Shown one piece after another: positions 54,985 to 64,000 of a stretch of 64,000 nt of DNA. Source of the stretch: Gigaspora margarita (taxonomy: Eukaryota > Glomeromycota > Glomeromycetes > Diversisporales > Gigasporaceae). A program made the translations under genes and the position numbers. The first letter of the stretch is position 1; each line of letters opens with the position of its first letter. The notes beneath the pieces are model-generated. The model was not told the origin of the DNA, did not search any database, and saw nothing but the letters and a program-made list of their open reading frames with translations. Location of the stretch: positions 39,422-103,421 of the forward strand of contig WTPW01000334.1 of the NCBI GenBank assembly GCA_009809945.1. The letters are read 5' to 3'.

Positions 54985-57586
54985 TTATCTTCTATTACTA
55001 TGCCTAGAGCTTCTAGAAGCTTTTTGACTTGAACCACCTCTACTGTAACATGGTTTAGGTCTAGCAGTATTGGCAGAATAAATATCAGGACTTTCTTCGT
55101 TTAATTCTAAATTATTAACATATGACAAATTAATTGAATATTAGAAATATAAGTTATTTTGTTAAAATTATAATGGCAAGTCATATAAAAATCAGCAAAT
55201 ATATTACTTGGTTCATCATTACTAANATAAATATCAGGACTTTCTTCGTTTAATTCTAAATTATTAACATATGACAAATTAATTGAATATTAGAAATATA
55301 AGTTATTTTGTTAAAATTATAATGGCAAGTCATATAAAAATCAGCAAATATATTACTTGGTTCATTATTACTAATGGCTTTACTTGGTTCATCATTACTA
55401 ACGGCTTTACTTTTACCTTTGTTCATTGTGGTACCTTCAGAAATTATATAAATAAAACATTACAAAAATTTAGTAAAAATCTTAAATAATTTGCATTGTA
55501 AATATTAAAAATTTTACCGGAGGCATGATATACATCATCAGACGTTATGTTAATTATTGATGTGGCAGCTTCAGAATTATATGAATAAAATATTACAAAG
55601 ATTTTAGTAAAAATCAAAATAATTTGCATTATAAATATTAAAAATTTTACNNNAGGCAGTTATATTGGTTANTGATNTAGCACCTTTAAAGATTATNTNA
55701 ATAAAACATGCAAAAATTTTAGTAAAAATCTAAAAAATTTTCATTATAAATATTAAAAATTTTACCGGCATCATTAGACATTGTAGTAGAAGCACCACCG
55801 GACATTTTAGTGAGGGCACTTTTACCAGGACTTGTATCAGGGGCACTTTTACCAGGACTTGTATCAGTATCGGGGGCTCTTGCATCGGGACACTTTTACC
55901 AGGACTTGTATTGGGGGCATGACTAGGGCTTGTTTTGGGGGCATGACCAGGGCTTGTTTCGGGGGCACAACCGGAAGAGGAACCACTAGCACCAGAAAGA
56001 CCAACGCTGGCGCCAAATCCACCAATACTGTAAGGACTACCAAGAGGATCATAGTAGCGTAAAATACACCATCTGGGGGCCCCAGCTGGTGGTATGAAGT
56101 TTTCAGCGATTTCATCACATTCCCACTGGTTTCTTTTTGGTTTATTATAATTTTGTAATATGGAAGTATCTTCGCATAGCAACAAAATTTGTCTCAACTA
56201 AAAATTATATAAAGTAAATTAGTACTGATATCTATATAGTATAAATTATCTATTGTAATAGTTACTTTTTTTGATCACCATTCCTTTTACACAACCTTCA
56301 CCACATGATTGTGCTGGTTATCTTCGAGGCAACGCTGAATTCCTAGTTTAGTTTCTTCTTCGGCCTGTTCAGAATTAGTTTCAGATAATTCGTCACTATG
56401 GTAACCACTTTTACCAATTATTTTTTTAATATTATTCATTGCCTGTCATTCTGAAATATCAGTGGAAAGGAGGTTTATTAAACGCTCACTGTTGGTTCGC
56501 TGCAAGTGAGCGAACCCCTTTTTCCTCCTATTTTATTTTCTGAAAAATATATTTAATATTATACCAATATTTATTTAAACAATATATAATGCCAAAAAAA
56601 AAAATCTTATAGCGAGCATTCTTTGCTTTTCTCGATTTTTGGCTAATTCCTGTATATTTTTTTCTGGGTTTTGTTGCACAAGATGCCTCTCCCTCTGGTG
56701 CCAGTGGCGTTCTTTAATTATTTTTAGGATTTGGCTGTCATCTACGTTATATCTTCTGACATCTCTTTTAATAGTTTTAAAAGAGGTTTGAATGTACTCG
56801 GCCTTAAAGTTCACACATAATTTAGCCGGGTCCAGTTGCCTGGATCCTTCCAGCCCCTTAATTAAAATTATAATGTCATTCTGTTATAATAAATTTAAAT
56901 AAATCAATAAATTAATAAATATGAAAACACCGATATCTATATAAACTGATGAAATCAAAACAAAATATATGAAAACATCTGGTATATATATAAGCCAGTA
57001 AGAAATGAAAGTAACTTAATATTTGTTATCAGCTAAGTGATTAATTATAATTACATACTCTTAATGACTTTTTTGTCATTGGTGAAAGTTCCTGGCGCCT
57101 TTTTTTGGAGGCTTTACTGCCTCTTCGCTTGTTAGAATTGCTGCTGCTGCTGTTTTTGCTATTACTTCTGCTGCTGTAGCTATGTTTATTGCTGCTATTA
57201 TTGTTGCTGTTGTTGCTGCTATCGTTGCTGCTGTCATTGCCGCTGTTGCTGCCGCTGTTGCTATCGGTTATTGAACATCTGTGAGATTTTTTTATAAACT
57301 TATTTATTTTATCGCCCAGGTTTTTTATTTCATTTCTTAACGCTTTTATTTCATCAACTGCAAAAAAAAAGTAAAAAAGACATCAATTTATTTGATAAAA
57401 AAGTAAAAAAAAAAGCCTTTGTAGAGCCACATTTAACATGCATATGTGCTACAAATTTATACCTGATATGTAATTTAACAAGATTGTTACCTTTATCAGA
57501 TGATTTTCGCCATATGTTCTTCTTTTTTTATTAGTTATTTTTTGTAATGGTACAGGAGAAGTACTGGAAAAACTTGCACGACTCAT
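54985..57586 (-). CDS. Multi-exon gene, Ser/Pro-rich protein of unknown function
   Basis: A minus-strand gene inferred from frames and GT-AG sites. Exons: 57586-57463 (MSRASFSSTSPVPLQK); 57357-57059 (coiled coil DEIKALRNEIKNLGDKINKF, then a Ser/Asn-rich run and basic KKRRQELSP); 56880 to about 56600 (DPAKLCVNFKAEYIQ, RHWHQRERHLVQQNP); an acidic exon ending at 56296 (SDELSETNSEQAEEETK); 56197-55766 (PPAGAPRWCILRYYDPLG, then APxTSPGx repeats). Then 55683-55651, 55568-55518, 55434-55357, 55255-55208 and 55106-54985, ending in a basic tail (KPCYSRGGSSQK to TAA). The last five introns are short and near-copies of each other. The joining around 56320-56620 is unsure, and a 1-nt frameshift lies near 55890. 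No domain recognised; possibly a nuclear low-complexity protein. Confidence 0.55.
55107..55356 (-). repeat. Tandem duplication of a 149-bp intron-exon unit
   Basis: Introns 55356-55256 and 55207-55107 (101 bp each, GTAATATATTTG...AATAATTTAG) are nearly identical. Each is followed by an exon starting AATTAAACGAAGAAAGTCC. The 48-bp exon keeps the frame (phase 1). Confidence 0.85.
55435..55765 (-). repeat. Three near-identical 82-83 bp introns with small exons
   Basis: Introns 55765-55684, 55650-55569 and 55517-55435 all begin GTAAAATTTTTAATATTTA and end in TAAAG or TGAAG. Between them are exons of 33 bp (including NNN) and 51 bp. All are phase 1, so any number of units keeps the frame. Confidence 0.8.
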
Positions 57587-57589
57587 GTT

Positions 57590-58860
57590 GCGCAGTGTTA
57601 ACAACTGTATCGGCTGTAATAAACTTTGTATTTAAAGTAATATAGTAAGTATTTTTATCTAGAAGAAAAAAATAATGTGAGCAGTTTTTTTTATTAATTA
57701 TTTTTTTTATTACCTTTGGGAAAGAAGTGAAAGAAGTGAAAGAAAAAATTGTATTGCACAAGTTTTGTGACCTTTTCTTATATAACATTGAAAAAAAATT
57801 TAACACATAAAAACAAACCACGTAACGTCATCATATATACACGTGTATAGGAAAAAAAATGCTTCGGGCTTTTAAATTTATAATTTCCTGAACATAATCT
57901 CAAGTCCAGTAAATGATAAGCATGTAATGTCATCGTATTTACATGTGTATAGGGAAAAAATACTACCCTGATCAAGGCTCTAATATTATTTAGATATCAG
58001 TATTTTTCTATATGTATCAGTAATATTGCTTTAGCAGTTAAGAGTCCAGCAAATTATAAATTCACATGACATTATGGGCCATAATACTGTAGTAATTGCT
58101 ATGTATTTTCAAGAAAAAAATCACATATTTTATTTATTAATAAATTACTTATATATGTATCGGTATTTTTCTGAAACTAAAACATTAATGTAATACTTTA
58201 TAGATATAGGAATATTAAATTTTTTTATATTCTTGATATTAATAATAGACTATAAAATTAGGCTCTAATCTTTATATTATAAAAATATGCATTATATATC
58301 AATATCGGTATCAATACTATAAGGTAGACTAATAATTCCTTACAGTTGTTAATTTCTAACCCTTAAATGTTATAATTATAATTAGTGGCACGTTGTTGTC
58401 TCTTAAAATTGTGCCTTTTAATTATATTTATTGTCATTTTAGTTAAACGTTATTGTAACTATAAATATTTCTATTTCTCATTAAAGTTAGTATAATAAAT
58501 TTATGCTTATCTTGGAAAGTCGCATTACAATTAATACTATTTCCTTTTTAGTTTATTTTTTGATAGACTATTTATTGATACTCCTATTCCGGTGAACAAC
58601 CATTTTTTTGAGGTAAAAGAAATTTTTAAATAATATCTATAGATCTATAATTAAAAAATGCGAGATGTAAAAGGGAATTTATTAAAATTTTCAATGAAAT
58701 ATATTTGTATTCCTNCTTGTTGTCACAATTTTGGGCTTAATCNCTACAAAAAAAATTATAGTAACTTAGTAAATAATAAAATATATTACAAATTTTGTAT
58801 TTAAAGACCCCTTGCCTTCCTTACCTCCCGATATCTAACACCATAACTCCTAAATAACTT
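57590..58860. other. Intergenic; direct repeat upstream of two divergent genes
   Basis: No gene. A segment of about 45 bp, GTAACGTCATCATATATACACGTGTATAGG (about 57822-57851), recurs as GTAATGTCATCGTATTTACATGTGTATAGG (about 57923-57952). It contains an ACGT/CRE-like TGACGT core on the reverse strand. It lies upstream of the 57586 minus gene and the 58866 plus gene, so a promoter role is possible but untested. Confidence 0.4.
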
Positions 58861-60726
58861 TAAAAATGAGTCATCAAATATTTATTAAATTATCTGCATC
58901 AAAAACTCAGAAAAAGGTTATTTGCAAATGTAATGTATGCAAAGGTAAAAAAGAACCCTGTGATCCCTGAACAAGAGATGCTCATATTGAAAAATATAGA
59001 ATTTGTGAGGACTTAGTAGATTCATCTGAACTTCAAGTCGATATTCCTTCTTCCACTGATTCTCAAATAGAGAGCAGTTGCACATCTTTAGCCGATACCT
59101 CTTCACACAATTTACTTGATCTTGATTTTTAGGAAGAACCATTTCTTGTAAATAAAAAAGACAAAAAGCAAGCAAAATCTATAATTAGAGAACAACCCAA
59201 TATTGATATAATTCTTGAGACTTTAAATATTTTCGATTATGAAGAAGAAGTTGCAGAGATAGAGCCTGAAAGTGATGATGAGGAAACCATAATGGACTAT
59301 TCTGCTCCCGATATTGAAAACAGAGATGAGGAAATATTCGAAAATATAGACAATCTTGATAATAGCTTTGGCTGGATATTAATCTGGATACTAAGATACC
59401 AACAAAGATACGGTTACCAGACACTGCAACAGAATTATTAGTTAAATTTATGCATTATCTATTGACATATCTTGATCAGGATCAGTTTAATAACTTTCCT
59501 GAGTCACTCTATTTAGCCTGAAAATTAATGGGATTAGGTTTACACATAAATAATTATACACTTTGTCTGGCATGTAATAAGTTGTATTAATCTAGTAAGG
59601 TAACAACAAAAAAGCTGGACAAATTCCGATATGCTTATATTGTACTTTTGCAGAATATCCTAATTACCCAATGTCTAAAATGAGACAACCTTGTAATCAA
59701 CAATTGGCAAAGGAGGTACCTACAAAAGATGGATTGTTGTTTCGCCCTTTGCTTACTTATCCAACAATAAATATTAAACATCAGCTTATGTTATTATACA
59801 GCCAAAAAAATTTTGAAAAATCATATAGAAAATGGGTTAATAGAGATATAAATAATAATTACCTTGCCGATATTTATGATGGTAATATATAGAAGCAATT
59901 TAAAAATCAAGATGGAGATTTTTTTACATCAGAACATGTCAATACGCATCTTGGCCTTATGATTAATCTGGACTGGTTCAGTCCCTTCCAAAATTCTATA
60001 TATTCTACTGGTGCAATATATGCAGTTATCTGTAATTTACCTCGTGAACTTCGATTCATGTTTCAAAATATACTTATCCTGGCATTATTACTGGGACCCT
60101 AGGAAGTTAAATCACATCATATTAATCATTATCTTTCACCTTTGGTTAATCAATTGAGTGAATTGTGGAATGGTGTAGAAATTCCTACAAATGAATCTCC
60201 TATGGGCAAAAAAATCAAATGCGCAGTTATATGCTACTCATGTGATATTCTGGTAGCCAGAAAGTTGTGTAGACAAATATTAGCAAGAATTGCATGTTTT
60301 CAAGATAAAAAACATGCACAGTTTGATGCTAGATATCAACCCAACTTTGGTGGGTTTTCAGATATGGATAACTGGTTTGTAGAACGTGATGTTGAGAAAA
60401 TTAAAAAGGATGCATATGAATGGTTATAGTGCAAGACTGAGGATCAAAGAAAGAAACACTTATCTGAAAACTTGGTAAGATGGTCAGAACTCTACTATCT
60501 TCCTTATTTTAAACCAGTTAAACATGTAATTGTAGACCCAATGCATTGTTTATTTTTGGGAATTGCAAAGTGGATTGTTATGTAACTTTGGATAGAAGGT
60601 AGAAAATTAAGTCCCGATAAACTAAAACTCATGGATAAAAGAGCAAAAAAATTACAACCTCTATCAGATATTGGAAGAATTCCTTATAAAATTGCTACAG
60701 GAGAAGGATTTTCTGGATATACTGCA

Positions 60727-61021
60727 AGACCCTGGACATATAGTACAAAGGTCATACATTACGCAATTCAGCAAAAACCCCTGAAATTTGCGAAGCAAAA
60801 GAACAGTTTTTGCCAATTATCTTGGCATCCAGTGGTCCAATTTGAATGAACTTTTTTTAAAATGAAGCTCTCAGTGAGGCGCATCTAACAAAAAAAGTTC
60901 ATTCAATTCTGATTACTGGATTGGAAGTTATTTAAGTAAATAGATTTTGACGTTTTCAGCAAATTAGGTCAAAATTGGCCAAAATCCAGTTATGACCTAT
61001 ATCAAAGATGTCCGGGGTCCT
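60727..61021. mobile_element. MULE-like MITE, copy C, in transposase gene
   Basis: 295 bp, AGACCCTGGACATATAG... to ...GATGTCCGGGGTCCT, flanked by the 9-bp duplication TATACTGCA (60718-60726 and 61022-61030). Excision restores FSGYTADQWRTF in the transposase. Same family as 23033-23321 and 24250-24539. Confidence 0.92.
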
Positions 61022-61346
61022 TATACTGCAGATCAATGGCGAACATTTATAATGATATATGCTACTACGATTATCTGGGATTTATTAGCAGAACCAGACC
61101 AGCATATTCTTGCAAATTTTGTCAGGGCATGTAATCTGTTAGTTTGTAGAATATTAGATAAAGAATCACTTAACGAAGCTTATTAAAGATTGTTGAATGT
61201 AGCAAAGTTAATAGAGCGCAATTATGGACCTGAAAAAATTACTCCTAATATCTATTTAAGTTTGCATTTGTGTAAAAATTGTATGGATTATGGGCCATTA
61301 TATTCATTTTGGTGTTTTTCCTTTGAGCGCATGAATGGAATATTAG

Positions 61347-62470
61347 GTAAGTATCAGATTTTTTGTTATATATTATGTAAATATACTTACTGATATATAT
61401 AATTTATATTTTATAGGATAGACAACTCTTCCCAACGATCACTTGCACCAAAATTCTAAGCAAACATAAAACAAAAAATTTCTTTTAGTAATAGACGAAG
61501 CAACTTCATACATCGGTTCATATAAAGATCAACACAATTAAGTGGAACTCCTTTATATATTCGGCAAGCAAGCCAGAAGCGTCGGTTGTCCAAGATAACT
61601 GGCAGTGGGTGCCCTTGGTACAAGAAATCCTGGTAGAGATTGGACCTTCTGTCGACGAAGATACCTTGGTTGGCTAGGTGGTGAACTAAAAGGAAATGAG
61701 TATTTTAATACCTTCTTTAAGGTTTTTTGATGCAAGTCCAAGAGAAAATTTATGAACTCCTTCTATCATATTCTCGCTGAGCTTTTTTCAACTAGAATTT
61801 TGGCAAAAAGTGGGAAATTCGGCGTACCCCCTCCAAAAGATCAACATTGTTGTTCCTATCCTAATCGGGAAGAAGGCACATGAAGTAGTAAACAGGAATA
61901 ATGCATAATGACATTGCAATGCATAGGAGTTGGTTGATCAGAGGAAATAAATTCTAGAACTTTCTTTTTTTTGTATTATAATACTAGGCAAGGTGATTCC
62001 TTGCGCAGTATTATATAATTTTTATCGTTTAGTGTTTAGATATATTAACACCTTCATTTTCTATTTTTTCTTGACTTTATTTCTGTTTTTCTCTTTTATG
62101 TATGTTTTTTCTTTTTTTTTATTTTGGTTTGTTTGTAGGATTTCGTTTAGTTGTATTTTCCCCCTTTATTTTTTCCTTTTTTTATTCATCTTTATGAGTA
62201 GCTCAGGGATGAGTTTTTGAAGGAATGGTCTATGAAGAAGTAGCTGAGAACCTGGATACGTTCTCGAAGAAATATATGAGTAATGTCATATATGGCTTAG
62301 AGACTAACAAATATCAGTGCAACAACCATATCTGGGCACTAGTAGAGTTGTCGGGTATTAGCCTAATGTTATAGTTAGAAATAGTTTATTTTGTATTTGT
62401 ATATAAAATAAATTCTAATAAATTAGCGCAAGGTTGTAAAGTAAAAAAAAAAAAAATTTATATTTTATAG
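61347..62470 (+). other. Spliceosomal intron enlarged by retroposon insertion
   Basis: Donor GTAAGTATC at 61347 and acceptor TTTTATAG at 62470 join ERMNGILG to SYKSSHRN in phase 1. Without the retroposon the intron would be 70 bp (61347-61416), ending at an identical acceptor. Confidence 0.75.
61417..62456 (+). mobile_element. Poly(A) retroposon (non-LTR, non-coding)
   Basis: 1,040 bp ending in an A14 tail, flanked by a 14-bp duplication TTTATATTTTATAG (61403-61416 and 62457-62470). It contains a long T-rich pyrimidine tract (about 62050-62190) and a GGCAAAAAGTGGGAAATTCGGC block shared with 9650-9710. No credible protein. It is SINE-like or a truncated LINE product. Confidence 0.85.
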
Positions 62471-63327
62471 GCTCATATAAAAGTAGCCATAGGAATATAG
62501 GACCAGAACTTTTAAAAATAATTCTCATGAATAAATGTTTGGATGAGATTGTATCACATGCTGATACTGATGACAGGCTATCCAATTCTCAAAAAATACT
62601 AAAGGGCAGAATGTCAAGTGGTAGCATAGCTATTCCAGATGAATTTGAATCACAAGATCTCCTTCAATTTTATAATTTAAGAAACATTATCAACCAAGGA
62701 GAAGCCTTTGGTTATGAATCATTTCCTGGCACATTTCTGGATCCAAAATTAGAAAATGCCATGTTAAAACCAGATATTCAAACACTTTTAATTGAATTCT
62801 ACACTAATGCTGGTACAGGCTATCAATTCACCAGACTGGGTTGTATATCAGGAATTGATGAAATAGTAGTATTTCCCAATGTTACTCAATATGGACAGCT
62901 AAAATTAGGATCAGAAGTTTTTGGATCTACATTCTCAGCTCGCCATATCAAATCTTCAAGAATTCTAGCAAGATTTGTTGCTTCAGAAGATGAAACAGCA
63001 GATTCATATCCTGGTCAGGTTCAATTCTACTTTGATCACACTATCTATCTTTCTTCTGGTGCTCAAACATATCACCTTGCATTCATAAGATAGTATAAAC
63101 CCATTAAAAATTGTGAAACAAGGTTCCATATGAAAATTAAAAATGATGATCTTAGTTGTAATGTAGAGTTGTGGGAACAAGAATTTTATGAGTTAAGTAT
63201 AGACTGCATAATTCCCATACATCAAATATATTCTCAATTTGTAGCAGAAACATATACTATAGATATTAAAAAGAATCCAAAAACCTATATGACTGTGATT
63301 CCTTTACATAGAAAGTACAATTTATAA

Positions 63328-64000
63328 TTGCCGATATTTAAACTAGTATTTTATTTACATATACTGAATATATTGTTATTTATAACAGGTTGATTCTTAT
63401 TATTCTTATTTTTTATTAGATAAATTTTATTTTATTTATTGTTATATACATCTTAAATATTATATTTATTGGTATATTTAAAATAAAAATAGTTTTTGTT
63501 TTTATAACTAGTATTCGATTTGTGTGATATAACTAATCTTAACAGTTCATTTTGCCAGCATCAAATAGAGTTAGAATTATTAGTTGCTAGCAAAGTCAGA
63601 TCGATGTCGAGTGTTTTTATTAATGAAAAAAATTCCTGATATTAATATAAATAAGTAATAATAAAAGTATTTCTGATTGTGGTTTAGTTTCTGAATACGA
63701 ATATCAGAAATTTTTAATATAAAAAAAATCCCGATATTAATGACAATTTACGTCAACAAATTCTGATAAATTAATATCAGGAATTTTTTATAAAAATATC
63801 CTTGATATGGGGGTGAGTCAATAGAAAAGGGACAAATTTTTTCTAAGTAAAAGTTTTCTTGACTTTAAGCTTAAATATCTTAGCAACTATCTTAATAAAT
63901 TTAATAATTTTTTTTTATTTTAATTCTTTATAATTTCAAGATTAAAATAAAAAATTTTTTGGCAAATTTGATTAAATAGTTGTCAAGATATTTTAATTTA
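63328..64000. other. No gene seen
   Basis: AT-rich. 63605-63790 has several TCCCGATATTAATA / TATTAATATCAGGAATTT fragments in both orientations, reminiscent of the CCGATATC motifs of the 54-kb satellite. Confidence 0.4.

Larger units (their letters stand above)
58866..63327 (+). pseudogene. Plavaka/tnp2-type (CACTA-like) transposase
   Basis: Met at 58866 starts a Cys-rich N-terminus (CKCNVCKGKKEPC). Then come an acidic region, YLDQDQFNNFPESLYLA, a Cys segment (LCLACNK, ICLYCTFAEYPNYP), KEVPTKDGLLFRP, and YRKWVNRDINNNYLADIYDG with NIxKQF. The family hallmarks DPMHCLFLGIAKW (60538-60576) and YGPLYSFWCFSFERMNGILG follow, and after an intron SYKSSHRNIGPELLK to LHRKYNL. Several TGA/TAG stops (often at Trp), a shift near 59630, a MITE (60727-61021) and a retroposon in the intron (61417-62456) disrupt it. 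The enzyme would mobilise CACTA-like elements; no TIRs were found. Confidence 0.85.

Noticed and set aside
57130..57270. GCTGCT trinucleotide microsatellite as a non-coding repeat
   Set aside because: On the minus strand it encodes the Ser/Asn-rich part of a frame that continues from a coiled coil and ends at a splice donor, so it is better explained as coding.

Overview
The window is a strongly AT-rich eukaryotic draft contig with runs of N, and nearly everything in it is transposable-element sequence. Several signs point to an arbuscular mycorrhizal fungus (Glomeromycotina, Rhizophagus- or Gigaspora-like): a BTB-BACK-TLDc gene of the kind hugely expanded in those genomes, a Polinton whose integrase resembles mycorrhizal-fungal copies, short GT-AG introns, and the mix of Helitron, Plavaka, Ty3 and LINE copies. 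This is recognition from memory, not a database result. No rRNA, tRNA or ordinary housekeeping gene was found.

Layout. 0.6-9.1 kb: a broken autonomous Helitron followed by three non-autonomous Helitrons joined exactly end to start. 9.5-12.1 kb: retroposon-like debris and an inverted-repeat element. 12.2-22.3 kb: a minus-strand Ty3/gypsy LTR retrotransposon with an unusual cysteine-rich stretch between protease and reverse transcriptase, an extra ORF after integrase, and a MITE in its 5' LTR. 23-27 kb: a BTB-BACK-TLDc pseudogene broken by MITEs that carry target-site duplications (TSDs). 29.4-54 kb: one minus-strand LINE (endonuclease, RT, RNase H) split by a 17.4-kb Polinton with about 0.8-kb terminal inverted repeats (TIRs) and an ATGCTTT duplication, and also hit by two TTA/TAA-duplicating elements and one TA-flanked MITE. 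54-54.8 kb: a satellite. 55-57.6 kb: a multi-exon minus-strand gene whose 3' half is built from tandemly copied intron-exon units. 58.9-63.3 kb: a Plavaka/tnp2-type (CACTA-like) transposase interrupted by a MULE-like MITE and by a poly(A) retroposon that duplicated a splice acceptor.

The Polinton is the most interesting object. Between its TIRs lie a protein-primed family B DNA polymerase, a retroviral-type integrase and, on the opposite strand, a long Gag-like polyprotein ending in a retropepsin. I saw no packaging ATPase, adenovirus-type cysteine protease or jelly-roll capsid gene. Several of its ORFs contain copies of a small hairpin palindrome read in frame. The polymerase gene is itself interrupted by a 3.9-kb DDE transposon and a 178-bp MITE. 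Almost all large ORFs carry stops or frameshifts, so the window records nested insertions rather than active genes; the 55-57.6 kb gene may be the only host-like gene still largely readable.
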